NCBI GenBank assembly: GCA_965222505.1 | Contig: OZ244956.1 | Span: 3,100,001-3,164,000, forward strand | Reading direction: 5' to 3' | Length of the DNA stretch: 64,000 nucleotides | Source: G965222505 sp965222505 | GTDB lineage: Bacteria > Bacteroidota > Rhodothermia > Rhodothermales > DATKEJ01 | In this document: piece by piece, positions 26,178 through 39,100 of the stretch | Position numbering within the stretch: position 1 is the first letter of the stretch | How the letters are laid out: each line of letters begins with the position of its first letter | Notes under the pieces: model-generated | What the model was told of the DNA's origin: nothing | Databases searched by the model: none | What the model saw: the letters and a program-made list of their open reading frames with translations, nothing else | Made by a program: the position numbers and the translations under genes

Positions 26178-26726
26178 GTGGTCAATTTGGCTACCCCTCC
26201 GTATCGCATCTCTATTCTCCCCGCTGAACGCGCACGCCGTGTACTGGACCGTTTGGCCTACGAAGTCATTGAACGTAACCGGGGTGCAGACACCCTCGAA
26301 ATAGCGGGCATCCGGGCGCGTGGACTTGCCCTGGCCGAGGCGCTGGCGGCGCGCATTGCCGCCGTTTCAGGGCGGGAATTTCAGGTCTGCAAGCTGGATG
26401 TAGCTGCCTATCGGGATGATCGGTCCGATACCTCGCCCAACGCGGGCCAGTCGCATATGCCCGTCGAGATCGCTGGGCGGGATTTGCTGTTGGTCGACGA
26501 TGTGATCTTCACCGGTAGAACCGCACGCGCAGCCCTGGATGCCGTAGTCCGTTATGGCCGCCCCAAATCCATTCAACTGATGGTCCTGGTGGACCGGGGC
26601 CACCGCGAGTATCCCATCCAGCCGGACTATGCCGGATGCATCATTCCCACCAAACACAAGGAACGGGTGGTCGTTGAAGTGGATGACACCGTAGCCGTCT
26701 ACCTGGAAGAATACCTCCCGCAATGA
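26178..26726 (+). CDS. pyrR: PyrR-type uracil phosphoribosyltransferase/regulator
   Basis: 182 residues with a GTG start 5 bp after the preceding stop. Type I phosphoribosyltransferase fold: LLLVDDVIFTGRTARAALDA is the PRPP-binding motif. LMVLVDRGHREYPIQPDYAG is diagnostic of PyrR. Length fits. PyrR controls pyrimidine genes by RNA binding in some phyla and has uracil phosphoribosyltransferase activity. No pyr operon or binding loop is visible in this window, so only the enzymatic role is safe. Confidence 0.9.
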   Translation: MVNLATPPYRISILPAERARRVLDRLAYEVIERNRGADTLEIAGIRARGLALAEALAARIAAVSGREFQVCKLDVAAYRDDRSDTSPNAGQSHMPVEIAGRDLLLVDDVIFTGRTARAALDAVVRYGRPKSIQLMVLVDRGHREYPIQPDYAGCIIPTKHKERVVVEVDDTVAVYLEEYLPQ

Positions 26727-26788
26727 AAACGGGAAGCCAGACAGGCCGATGTCGAGGCATCGGTAACTCCTGCCAACCTGCGTAATAT

Positions 26789-27007
26789 TAGGCCGTGTTG
26801 ACAATTAAGCGTAAACGTCGTTTTTGGCCCGTTTCGGGCCGATAACCGGCCCTCTTGGCCCACTCTGCGTTGCATTTCTCCTGAAATGCGATCCCCGATG
26901 ATGGATCGGGGGCATTGCAGTCAAAATGCGCCTTGATTGGGCCTGGGCCGATCCACGGCCCTAACGACCTCAAAACCGCCTGTTGATCTAATGGTCAACA
27001 CGGCCTA
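26789..27007. mobile_element. MITE-like element with terminal inverted repeats and TA flanks
   Basis: The left end TAGGCCGTGTTGACAATTA (from 26789) is complementary to the right end TAATGGTCAACACGGCCTA (to 27007), with one mismatch. With the TA dinucleotides counted as target duplication, the core is 215 bp. The interior is full of GGCC-rich hairpins and a TGCATTTC...GAAATGCGA stem and encodes no credible protein. It lies between the convergent pyrR and PASTA genes. Confidence 0.7.
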
Positions 27008-27021
27008 GTGAACCATTTGAT

Positions 27022-27813
27022 TTAGAGTGCTGTGGGGGAATCGGCGGAGAGGCGGGCGAAGACGCGGATTTCAGAACCCTCAGGTACCGAGACGCCGGGT
27101 GGGGGAATCTGACGCTGTACAGTATCGACTGCGGCTTCGGGAATATTGGGGTCTGTGAGGATGATCAGGCGCAGCTTGGCCTGGAGCAGGGCCCGTTCCG
27201 CCTGGTCGATATGGAGCCCGGCAAGGTCAGGTACCTGAATGCGTTGGTTCCCGAGGCCGCCGCTGATCCAGAGGGCAACAGCGGTGCCGGGGGCGAGGGA
27301 GTCGCCGGGTTCAGGGCTTTGGCGCGTGATGATGTTTTGGTAGGGTGACGGAAGGGTGTCGCGTTGTACAGCTCCCAGGGTGAGGCGGCTGGCGGCGATT
27401 CGGTGTTTGGCCTGGCGCAGGGACAGGTCTTTCAGGTTGGGTACGGCGACCATCATTTGCCGCCCGCTGTTGACGGTGAGGTAGATCTGCCGACCGGGTT
27501 TGACTTTAACACTGGGGGGGGGGTCCTGGGCAAGGACGATGTTGCGGGGCAGGTTGGGCAGAAAACGTTCGACGACGGTTTTAACGCGAAGGTCGGCTTG
27601 ATGGAGGATACGTTCGGCCTCGGCGAAGTCCAGGTTCCGGGTATCGGGTACGGTGACGGTGACGTTATGCCGGGTATAGGCGGGCATAATAAGGTGGTCA
27701 GCGGCCAGGTATGCTAGGAAGCAGGCGGTCAGCAGGGCGAGGGAGCCAAGCCAGAGGTACCGGCTCAGGACGACGGGTTTGAGCCAGTGGTAAGCACGTT
27801 TAAAGGGGGTCAT
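27022..27813 (-). CDS. Membrane-anchored protein with three PASTA domains
   Basis: 263 residues from the ATG at 27813. One transmembrane segment (about residues 20-41, LWLGSLALLTACFLAYLAA) follows a basic cytoplasmic end. Three tandem PASTA repeats follow, starting VTVTVPDTRNLDFAEAERIL, VAVPNLKDLSLRQAKHRI and IQVPDLAGLHIDQAERAL. PASTA domains bind peptidoglycan fragments in Ser/Thr kinases and PBPs. Here no kinase or transpeptidase is fused, as is usual for Bacteroidota PASTA proteins. A cell-wall sensing or cross-bridging role is inferred. A heptamer array of CACGCAA type lies just upstream. Confidence 0.88.
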   Translation of the reverse strand: MTPFKRAYHWLKPVVLSRYLWLGSLALLTACFLAYLAADHLIMPAYTRHNVTVTVPDTRNLDFAEAERILHQADLRVKTVVERFLPNLPRNIVLAQDPPPSVKVKPGRQIYLTVNSGRQMMVAVPNLKDLSLRQAKHRIAASRLTLGAVQRDTLPSPYQNIITRQSPEPGDSLAPGTAVALWISGGLGNQRIQVPDLAGLHIDQAERALLQAKLRLIILTDPNIPEAAVDTVQRQIPPPGVSVPEGSEIRVFARLSADSPTAL

Positions 27814-28236
27814 GGAAGGTAACTCAAGTTGTGCCGTACCCGTGTGTTGAAGCACGAACGTGATGCGTGATCTTAGCCCGAGTCACGCAACACAGCTGAA
27901 ATATGGACGTTGAGGAATGCTGCCTAACTTGGGGTAAGGTAAGGTGCGCACCAGAGGGTAAACCGGGAACAGAAGATTAGATTCCCATTCGATTTTGTAG
28001 TTTCTGCGAAATAGAAAAAAAACCGAGGGGGTGGGAAACCTAACGAGAGGGCTTGGGTTGGAGGGTGCCGTTTGGTTGTAACGACCAGCTTTGAAACGCA
28101 TGGATCTCGGCGCATGAAGTGGCCACACAGCAACGTGCTGCTTCGCACTATGGTTTGGTAGAATCACCACCCATCACCCTTCATTTTTGGTCTTGGTTTT
28201 TTGTTCTTTGTTCACAAAAAAACAGGCACGACGTAC

Positions 28237-28266
28237 TTGACTGGTGAAAAAAAGCGTCGTACTTTG
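28237..28266 (+). promoter_or_regulatory. Probable rRNA promoter (TTGAC / TACTTTG)
   Basis: TTGAC at 28237 and TACTTTG at 28260-28266, separated by about 20 bases, resemble the -33 TTG and -7 TA-N-TTTG elements of the Bacteroidota primary sigma factor. Position (about 180 bp upstream of 16S) and the A-rich sequence upstream fit. The canonical element has two Ns between TA and TTTG, here only one. Confidence 0.55.
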
Positions 28267-28305
28267 CTGGTCCGTCCAAAAATACGGATGGGACCGATTA
28301 GGTAG

Positions 28306-28316
28306 TGTTCTTTGAT
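28306..28316 (+). promoter_or_regulatory. boxA-type antitermination element upstream of 16S
   Basis: TGTTCTTTGAT is followed downstream by the processing stem. The same 11 bases recur at 30300-30310 in front of 23S, which supports a Nus-factor boxA role in rRNA antitermination. Confidence 0.6.
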
Positions 28317-28323
28317 GAGATTG

Positions 28324-28341
28324 GAGACATAGCGAGCCCAG
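28324..28341 (+). promoter_or_regulatory. Left arm of the 16S pre-rRNA processing stem
   Basis: The 18 bases beginning GAGACATAGCG are exactly complementary to 30031-30048, on the far side of 16S. This is the expected double-stranded RNase III substrate that brackets the 16S rRNA. Confidence 0.8.
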
Positions 28342-28442
28342 TTAATAACTTGGGTTTATCGACCTACTATGATTGTACCGCAGACAGGTAACACCGGTCT
28401 GCAAATTGTAAGGCCGGGAATTAAACACACTGTATTATATAT

Positions 28443-29976
<1,534 letters not shown>

Positions 29977-30075
29977 GAGTTTATTCTAGCGTCTTACAAA
30001 GATCGTGTAGGTTAAACCACGGTTGTTACGCTGGGCTCGCTATGTCTCTCTTTCTCTGTGCTAACGCTACTGAGC

Positions 30076-30149
<74 letters not shown>

Positions 30150-30189
30150 CACACACTGCCGGCTAAGCAGTGTTGACGTCTTATCAGGC

Positions 30190-30262
30190 GGGGTTATAGC
30201 TCAGTTGGTAGAGCACCTGCTTTGCAAGCAGGGGGTCGTCGGTTCGAGCCCGACTAACTCCA
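30190..30262 (+). tRNA. tRNA-Ala (TGC)
   Basis: 73 nt. The acceptor GGGGTTA pairs with TAACTCC (one G-T). The anticodon loop TTTGCAA has TGC and the T-arm is GGTTCGAGCC. CCA is not encoded. Together with tRNA-Ile it forms the standard 16S-23S spacer pair. Confidence 0.95.
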
Positions 30263-30299
30263 CAAGCCCGTTATGCGGGCGCTCCCTCTCGTAGGGAAT

Positions 30300-30310
30300 T
30301 GTTCTTTGAT
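30300..30310 (+). promoter_or_regulatory. boxA-type element upstream of 23S
   Basis: TGTTCTTTGAT, identical to the element at 28306-28316. A second boxA in the 16S-23S spacer is usual for antiterminated rRNA operons. Confidence 0.55.
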
Positions 30311-30497
30311 ATGGTGTAAAGTTAATTAACTCAAGTTAGGTGTAAAAACCGAGCAATGAGTACCTACTACCTGTGTGTTTGCGAAAGCGAACGCACTGCC
30401 CACGGACGTCCAGCGATGGACGTTAAAGTGGGCAACAATCGTCTGCGTAAGCAGATGATAGGTGGGTCGTCGTTGTCCACAACGGCGATTGTAACGA

Positions 30498-30523
30498 GTA
30501 AACAAAGGCTAAAGTGTGAAAGT
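30498..30523 (+). promoter_or_regulatory. Left arm of the 23S pre-rRNA processing stem
   Basis: GTAAACAAAGGCTAAAGTGT and the following bases are largely complementary to 34264-34289 (ACTTCCACACTTCAC, then TCTTTGTTTAC). Together they form the stem that brackets the 23S rRNA. Confidence 0.7.
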
Positions 30524-31028
30524 TACAAAGGGCACACGGTGGATGCCTTGGCATGGGCAGGCTATGAAGGACGTGGTAAGCTGCGATAAGCTGCGGGAAG
30601 GAGCAAACATCCCTTGATCCGCAGATTTCCGAATGGGGAAACCCGATACTGTGAAGCAGTATCATCCAATTGCTGAATAGATAGGCATTGGAAGCTAACC
30701 CGGGGAACTGAAACATCTAAGTACCCGGAGGAAAAGAAAACAAAAAGGCGATGTTTCATCGCCGGTGATTCCCTAAGTAGTGGCGAGCGAACGGGGAACA
30801 GCCCAAACCAGTGTGGTTCCGGCCGCACTGGGGTTGTAGGACCTGCAATATAGACCACAAATCGAAGTCGAAGCGCTTTGGAAAATCGCACCATAGAAGG
30901 TGACAGTCCTGTAGGCGTAAGAGATGTGGCTTAGCGGTGTTCCTGAGTACCGCGGGACCGGAGAAATCCTGTGGGAAGCTACCAGCACCATCTGGTAAGG
31001 CTAAATACTCGCCCATGACCGATAGTGA

Positions 31029-31059
<31 letters not shown>

Positions 31060-31692
31060 GCTTAGTAAGCGAGTCAAATAGTACCTGAAACCGTGTGCCT
31101 ACAACCAGTCGGAGCCTCGTCCCGATCATTCGGGACAAATGGGGTGACGGCGTGCCTTTTGCATAATGAGCCTACGAGTTGCTCCTGTCTGGCAAGGTTA
31201 AGGCCCTCAGGGCCGAAGCCGTAGCGAAAGCGAGTCTTCACCGGCGCTTAGTCAGATGGGGCAGACGCGAAACCGAGTGATCTATCCATGGCCAGGTTGA
31301 AGCGTAGGTAAGACTACGTGGAGGACCGAACCAGTGTCTGTTGAAAAAGGCTTGGATGAGCTGTGGATAGGGGTGAAAGGCCAATCAAACTCGGAAATAG
31401 CTCGTACTCCCCGAAATGTATTTAGGTACAGCGTTACGGAGCCGCTAAGCGGCTCAAGTGTGCTGGAGGTAGAGCACTGATTGGGCTAGGGCCCTTCACC
31501 GGGTACCAAACCCAGACAAACTCCGAATGCCAGTCACATGATGCGTAGCAGTGAGGGCGCGGGTGCTAAGATCCGTGTCCGAGAGGGAAAGAACCCAGAA
31601 CGACAGCTAAGGTCCCCAAATTCAGGCTAAGTTGATTAAAGGGGGTCGGATTGCTTAGACAACCAGGATGTTGGCTTAGAAGCAGCCATTCA

Positions 31693-31724
<32 letters not shown>

Positions 31725-32310
31725 CGATCCGGCATCTATAATTTGCGGGCATCAAGTCTGATACCGAAGCTTCGTGTTCTAGGATTTATCCATGAGCGGT
31801 AGGGGAGCATTCCAGCGGTGCTGAAGCCGCGCTGTGAGGCGCGGTGGAACTTCTGGAAACGAAAATGTAGGCATGAGTAACGATAAGACAGGTGAGAAAC
31901 CTGTCCACCGTAAGCCTAAGGGTTCCTGCTCAACGTTAATCGGAGCAGGGTTAGTCGGGACCTAAGCCGAGGCCGAAGGGCGTAGGCGATGGAAAACGGG
32001 TTAAATATTCCCGTACCACCCGAAAACGTTAATACAAGGCGTGACGCAGTAGCGTAAGGTCCGCGTACAGACGGATGTACGTTGAAGTGCGTAGGCTGAG
32101 CGGTAGGCAAATCCGCCGCTCGCGAAGGCTGAAACACGACAGTAGGGGGAACCTTCGGGCGAACCCACAGTGGCCCCAAGCACACTGCCAAGAAAAGCGT
32201 CGTGTAGCGGATGTTTCATTCGCATGTTTAGGGTGCCCGTACCGTAAACCAACACAGGTAGGCGAGGAGAGTATCCTCAGGTGCTCGAGTGATTCGTGGT
32301 TAAGGAACTC

Positions 32311-32347
<37 letters not shown>

Positions 32348-32516
32348 CCCTGCCATACAAAAGCGGCGGGGGGTCGCAGTGAATAGGCGCAGGCGACTGT
32401 TTAACAAAAACACAGCTCTCTGCTAAATCGTAAGATGATGTATAGGGAGTGACACCTGCCCGGTGCCGGAAGGTTAAAAGGAGGGGTTAGCTTCTTCGGA
32501 AGCGAAGCTCTGAATT

Positions 32517-33361
<845 letters not shown>

Positions 33362-33622
33362 CAACGATCTGCGCACTGTCTCAACCACGAGCTCGGTGAA
33401 ATTGTGGTGCCGGTGAAGACGCCGGCTACCTGCAGCGGGACGGAAAGACCCCGTGCACCTTTACTACAGCTTAACATTGACTTTGGCCAAGGCATGTGTA
33501 GGATAGGCGGGAGACTTTGAAGCGGTGTCGCTAGGCATCGTGGAGTCAACCTTGAAATACCGCCCTTGTCTTGGTTGGAGCCTAACCCGCAACCGTTATC
33601 CGGTTGGGGGACAGTGTTAGGT

Positions 33623-33654
<32 letters not shown>

Positions 33655-33770
33655 ATGTAACGGAGGCTCACAAAGGTACCCTCAGCACGGTCGGTAATCG
33701 TGCGAAGAGCGTAAAGGTATAAGGGTGCTTGACTGCGAGACATACAGGTCGAGCAGGGACGAAAGTCGGT

Positions 33771-33812
<42 letters not shown>

Positions 33813-33813
33813 A

Positions 33814-33956
<143 letters not shown>

Positions 33957-33961
33957 TACGT

Positions 33962-34002
<41 letters not shown>

Positions 34003-34029
34003 TGCTGCAGGCGTAGGAAACTTGAGTGG

Positions 34030-34067
<38 letters not shown>

Positions 34068-34421
34068 GCTAGTGTACCTGTTGTGGCGCCAGCTGCATCG
34101 CAGGGTAGCTATGTTCGGAAGGGATAAGCGCTGAAAGCATCTAAGCACGAAGCCCACCACAAGATTAGGTTTCCCTTATGGGTCGTTCTAGATGAGGACG
34201 TAGATAGGCGGCAGGTGTACGCATGGTAACATGTTCAGCCGAGCCGTACTAATTACCCATGAGACTTCCACACTTCACTCTTTGTTTACCCGTTCAGGCG
34301 ATCATATCGCCCGGCGATGCTACATCGCCGATGGTATTCATTGTTTGGTGTGAAACACGCTGTGAATCACGGTTTATATCTACACTTGGGTTAATTGACT
34401 TGCACCATATCATCGTTTTGT

Positions 34422-34534
34422 TCTTGGTGATTATTGCGCGGGGGAACCACCTCTTCCCATTCCGAACAGAGTAGTTAAGCCCCGCAGCGCCGATGGTACT
34501 GCCAACAGGTGGGAGAGTAGGTCGTTGCCAAGGA
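34422..34534 (+). rRNA. rrf: 5S ribosomal RNA
   Basis: About 113 nt. Terminal stem TCTTGGTG with the 3' end GCCAAGGA; CCATTCCGAACAGAGTAGTTAAGC and CGCCGATGGTACTG are the conserved 5S loops. It follows 23S by about 150 bp. Confidence 0.92.
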
Positions 34535-34542
34535 CTTTTTTT

Positions 34543-34579
34543 CAAAACGCCGGTCTGTATCTTGCAGATCGGCGTTTTG
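34543..34579. terminator. Strong hairpin terminating the rRNA operon (and probably trmH from the other side)
   Basis: A 15-bp stem (34543-34557 with 34565-34579; CAAAACGCCG...CGGCGTTTTG) and a 7-base loop lie 8 bp after 5S. The trmH stop on the other strand is 4 bp beyond. The stem itself ends in a T-run and ACGTTT follows, so it fits an intrinsic terminator, possibly bidirectional. Confidence 0.75.
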
Positions 34580-34583
34580 ACGT

Positions 34584-35315
34584 TTAAACGCCCGCGTCCC
34601 GGTGCTTCCGCTCCAGGATCATTTCGGCATACTGCACACTTCGCACGAAAAATGAAGCCGTCAGTACCCGCCGCTCCTCTGCACTCAGGTCTCCATGCAC
34701 ACCCTGGCGCTGCATCCGGTCCTGATACGCATGGGCCAATGCCAACGCAGCCGCTACCGAAATGTTGAAACTCTGCACAAATCCCACCATCGGAATCACA
34801 CACCGCACATCCGCCAACACCAACATCTCCTCCGAAATGCCCTCCGCCTCATTGCCAAAGACCAATGCCGTCGGTTCCGTAAAATTCAGTTCGGCCAAGG
34901 GCACCGCAGCCTCCAAATGCGTTACCGCAATCCGGTACCCCCTGGCCTTTAGTGCCCCCACACAGGCTGCCGCCGAAGGCCAACGCTCCACGTCCAACCA
35001 TTTGTCTGCTCCCTGTGTAACCCGGCTTGATTCCTGGAACTCATCACCGGATTCTATCACGTTAAACCCTTGAAAACCAAGTCCTTCGGCTGTGCGCATC
35101 ACAGCACTCACATTCCCTGAATCATACAATCCCTCCACCACCGGCACCACCGTATACGTGCGCTGTGCCACCACCTCGGCTATGCGCCGCTGCCGCGCCT
35201 CAGACACCATCGGGTCCAGGTACGCCAGAACGTCTTCCACACGATACGCCCGTCCTTCGACGTCCAGTGGGTCCGTATGGGGGAAACGAGATAGAGCAGA
35301 GTGCCTTTCCGACAT
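34584..35315 (-). CDS. trmH: SpoU/TrmH-family RNA 2'-O-methyltransferase
   Basis: 243 residues. SPOUT trefoil-knot motifs are clear: YDSGNVSAVMRTAEGLG (motif 1 with Arg), LVFGNEAEGIS (motif 2) and IPMVGFVQSFNISVAAALAL (motif 3). The N-terminal segment (RIAEVVAQRTYTVVPVVEGLY) is the short helical region of TrmH (tRNA Gm18) enzymes and not the L30e-like domain of RlmB. tRNA Gm18 methylation is therefore the best guess. It is convergent with the rRNA operon. Confidence 0.82.
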   Translation of the reverse strand: MSERHSALSRFPHTDPLDVEGRAYRVEDVLAYLDPMVSEARQRRIAEVVAQRTYTVVPVVEGLYDSGNVSAVMRTAEGLGFQGFNVIESGDEFQESSRVTQGADKWLDVERWPSAAACVGALKARGYRIAVTHLEAAVPLAELNFTEPTALVFGNEAEGISEEMLVLADVRCVIPMVGFVQSFNISVAAALALAHAYQDRMQRQGVHGDLSAEERRVLTASFFVRSVQYAEMILERKHRDAGV

Positions 35316-35330
35316 GTTTAGTCGTTTTTT

Positions 35331-35434
35331 CGTTCTACGTTCTGGGTTCTACGATCTACGTTTCTTATCGTAAACGTCGTACCCATCACATGCGCTCGGG
35401 GCAGCTCCCGAACGTAGAACGTCGCACGTAGAAC
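35331..35434. repeat. Inverted pair of heptanucleotide arrays, GTTCTAC type
   Basis: Left arm 35332-35366: GTTCTAC, GTTCTGG, GTTCTAC, GATCTAC, GTTTCTT. Right arm 35413-35434: GTAGAAC, GTCGCAC, GTAGAAC, CC. The arms are complementary and bracket about 45 bp. They occupy the divergent promoter region of trmH and the SDR gene, ending about 12 bp before the SDR start codon. Confidence 0.7.
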
Positions 35435-35446
35435 CCATCCCAAACC

Positions 35447-36169
35447 ATGAATCTACGCGATAAAATCTTCATCATCACCGGTGCCAGCCAGGGCATCGGG
35501 CGCTGCATCGCTGAAGGCCTCGTCCGACGCCGGGCCGAAGTATACGGCCTTTCCCGCAATATAGAGAAACTCAAAAAAGTCCAGGCCGATCTCGGCCCAG
35601 CTTTCCACTATGTGGCCTGTGACGTTCGGGACCGGGAGGCCGTGCAGGTTGCCGTTGACAAGGTCCTGGAACGGGAAGGACGTATTGATGGCCTCATCAA
35701 CAACGCGGGCCTCGGTCGTTTCGGCCCTGTCGATGATGTCTCCACCGCTGATTGGCAGGTGCAAATGGACACCAACCTCACAGGTGCGTTCCATTGCACC
35801 CAGGCTGTCGTTCCTACCATGAAGGCCCAGAACGCTGCTTCCGGTTTTGGAGGACACATCATCAATATTGCCTCCATCGCTGCCATCATCGGCAATGCGA
35901 ACCTGAGCGTTTACAACGCCACCAAATTCGGCCTGCGCGGCTTCAGCGAAGCCCTCATGAAAGAACTACGCACCGACGGCATCAAGGTGACCTGCGTCTG
36001 CCCCGGATCGGTGGCCACCGATTTCAGGTTTCAGGCCGGTGCCCCAAGTCCCAGCACCAACAAAATGATGCCGGAAGACGTGGCCGAAACTGTACTCCAC
36101 GTACTCCAGGGGCCGGATAATTATCTGATTTCCGAAGTCGTCATGCGGCCCCTCCGGCCAAAGGGATAA
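35447..36169 (+). CDS. Short-chain dehydrogenase/reductase
   Basis: 240 residues. Rossmann start IITGASQGIGRCIAEGL (TGxxxGIG), NNAGLGRFG, catalytic Ser region INIASIAAIIG and YNATK (Tyr/Lys) are all in place. ACPGSV-like VCPGSVATDF follows. The pattern fits classical SDRs close to 3-oxoacyl-ACP reductases or sepiapterin-reductase-like proteins. Substrate unknown. It converges with the amidohydrolase gene, with stops 4 bp apart. Confidence 0.85.
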   Translation: MNLRDKIFIITGASQGIGRCIAEGLVRRRAEVYGLSRNIEKLKKVQADLGPAFHYVACDVRDREAVQVAVDKVLEREGRIDGLINNAGLGRFGPVDDVSTADWQVQMDTNLTGAFHCTQAVVPTMKAQNAASGFGGHIINIASIAAIIGNANLSVYNATKFGLRGFSEALMKELRTDGIKVTCVCPGSVATDFRFQAGAPSPSTNKMMPEDVAETVLHVLQGPDNYLISEVVMRPLRPKG

Positions 36170-36173
36170 GGCG

Positions 36174-39100
36174 TCATTCCTGAAACATACCGGGCACACC
36201 GCTGGGGTCTACATTGGACCACCACAGGTCCGGCATTTCCTGTTGGCGAGGCCAGACTTCATCCAGCGAGTCGCCAAGGTAGAGGCGGCCGTTTTTCATC
36301 ACGTGGGTGATCGTGTTGGTGTTGCGGATGTCTTCCAGGGGGTTGCTGTCCAGCACGATCAAGTCTGCCAGTTTGCCGACTTCCAGCGAGCCCAGGTCCG
36401 TATCCACGCCGATGGCTTCGGCTCCGTGCAACGTCGCCACCTTCAAGGCATCATGCTCGGAGAGGCCACCTGATTGCATGGCCCACAATTCCCAGTGATA
36501 CCCTAACCCCTGCAATTGTCCGTGGCTACCCACCCCGGCACGGCCCCCGGCTTCGACGAGGTCTTTCACGAATCGGGCATGGTCCTCAAACACATGTTGT
36601 TCGTTGCGGAACCAGGGGCGGCGCAGTGTTTTCGCATCGATGTCTCCGTGGGGGGTGAAATGCCGGAGTTTGGCATCGTCATGGACTTCCTCCGTGGTGA
36701 AGTAGTAGTTCTCTGCCCACGGACCGCCATAGGACACCAGTAGCGTGGGGGTATAGACAGTACGGGATTGTGCCACCAACTCGATCACATCCTTGTACAG
36801 CGGGTAAATCGGGAAGGAGTGTTCGTGGCCGGGATAGCCGTCGATTACCTGGGTCATGTTCATCTTGAAATCGAGCGCACCTTCGGTGGTGGGCATCAAC
36901 TTTTGCTCCTGGGCGGCCATAATGATCCACTGGCGTTGCTGCCGGTTGCCCGCCACGTACTGCTTGATGGTTTTGCTGTCGTAATATTTGCTGTAGCGCT
37001 TCAGGATGTCTTTGGCATGGTCGGCATCCTTGACCTGCTCCGCGCTGAACACACCGGGGCCGGTATAATAAATCCGGGGACCCGTGAGTACGCCGGTATC
37101 GACCTGATCGGCGTAGGAGAGGACGTCGGTAGTGGCCGTTTGTGGGTCGCGGGTGGTGGTGACGCCGTAGGCCAGGTTGGCGAGGTATTGCCAGATCTGA
37201 CTCTGGGTCTGGTGGATGTTCCACGCTGGCCACATGTGCGCATGGGTGTCCACAAAACCTGGAATGATCGTTTTGCCGGATACGTCGATGACCTCTGCAT
37301 CATCGGGTACGGTGAGGGTTCCGCTCGGGCCAATGTCTGTAATGCGGTTGTTGGTGATTACAAGATCGGCATTTTCGAGGATCTCATGGCCTTTCATCGT
37401 GATCACCCGTGCCCCGCGCAACACGGCCCTGCCCTGCGGGATGTCTCGCTGGGCTTCAATCGCGATGCGGACTTCCTTCGGTTCGTAGACGGGTTTCTTT
37501 TTATCCTCTTCCTTTTCCTCCACGGCCGTGCTGTCCGAGGCGGTGCTGTCTGAAGCCACACCATCTGCACCGGTACTATCGGCCTGGGCGGTGTCTGTGG
37601 TGTCTGCCGGGAGTTTGGCGGCGGCCTTGGCGCTGTCTTCAGCCGCTTTGGCGGCGTCCAGGTCATAGACCACATGCGCGTTGCCGATAGACCAATGGAC
37701 CTTGCGCCCGTCGGCACTCCAGGTCGGGAATTGTCCCCCGATCACGGTCAGCTTTTTGGCCGGGAAAGCGGCGTTTTTGGGGTTGGCTACCGAAATCGTG
37801 GGGGTGTCTCCGCCGACGTACGGCACGGTCACCACATACAGATCATTGACCACCTGGGCCAGGGCCTGATCCCCTTTGGGGGCCATCCGGATGGAACTGG
37901 CGCGTATCGGCTGTTGGGCACCCGGCATCGTTTTGCCGGTCACTTTCACGTGGGCCTTCTGGTCCGTCCCATCCCACCGCATCGAAATCAAACCGTCGGC
38001 GAAGCTGGAGAAGTAGATCCGGTCCGTGTTTTCGGTGAAGTGGGGGTTGCCGCGCCCTTCCGTCGGGGCAATGCGTGTAATGGCCCCTCCGGCAGCCGGT
38101 ACCCAGACGAGTTCTGCGCCCGGTCCGCCGGTGACCACAAACCCAACGTCTTGCTTGAACGCCTGCGCGCCGCTTCGCACCATCACAATCCGATTGCCGT
38201 CCGGAGACCAGGCCGGGTTGCGGTAGTAGGCCGGTGTATCGGTAAGTTGGACCGGTTGGCCCTGACCGCTGGCTTGGGTTTTATAGATGTGTCCCTCGTC
38301 ATTGCTCCAGGTCACATAGCCAATCCACAGGCCGTCCGGGGACCATGTCGGCTGAAATTCGCCCATGTCGGCAGTGGTAACGCGGCGAGGGGTGCCGTCC
38401 GGGTAGTTCATCACCCAGAGACGGTCCAGGGCGGTGAAGGCAAGTTGGGTGCCGTCCGGTGAAGGCACGGCATCGCGGATTTGTTTGGCCGTGAACGTGG
38501 GGGTGTCTTCTATGGGATAATCGAAATCCAGTTCGGCCCCCAGTTCCATATCCACGTCAATGGTGAACGGAATTTCCGTAGCATCACCGCCGTCGACAGG
38601 GATGCGCCAGAGTTTCCCGCCGTAGGAGGCGATTACGGCCTGATTATCCGGGGTAAAGGTCATGCCTGGCAACACATCCATCGTCGCACGGGATTCCTGA
38701 TCGTCACGCTGGACGGGATAGGCCAGCCAACGCTCTTCATTGGTTTGCAGGTTACGCAGGCGCAGCCCAGTATGCTCATCGTGTCGGTTGCCGAACACCA
38801 CCCATGTGCCGTCGCTGGAGGGGGTGGGGCGGAAGGCAGAGCCATAGTGGTTGGTTTGGGTGTACCGTTTGCCGGTTTCCCGGTCGTAAAGCGCGAGTTG
38901 ATATTGCGGGAATTGCGCATTGTATTGCCAACTGCCTGAACGGGTGGCGTACCACACATAGCGAGGATCCTTGCCGAAGGCTGCGCCGGACATCCGCAGG
39001 TTTTGGGGTTCCTTAACCAGTGCCGTGCCGGCGCCCCCACTTTTGTGGAACAGCCACAACCTGCCGGGGCCGAGGCCGTTGCTTTTGGAGGCCAGTACGT

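Larger units (their letters stand above)
27814..28442. other. Intergenic region upstream of the rRNA operon
   Basis: 629 bp without a supported gene. It holds, in order, an inverted heptamer block (about 27850-27893: GCGTGAT...TCACGCAACAC) against the PASTA gene, AT-rich sequence with A- and T-tracts (28010-28225), the rRNA promoter (28237-28266), boxA (28306-28316), the left arm of the 16S processing stem (28324-28341) and the 16S leader. Confidence 0.6.

Noticed and set aside
28237..28266. Classical sigma70 -35/-10 promoter for the rRNA operon
   Set aside because: TTGAC is present, but no TATAAT lies 17 bases downstream; the TACTTTG element fits a Bacteroidota-type promoter better.
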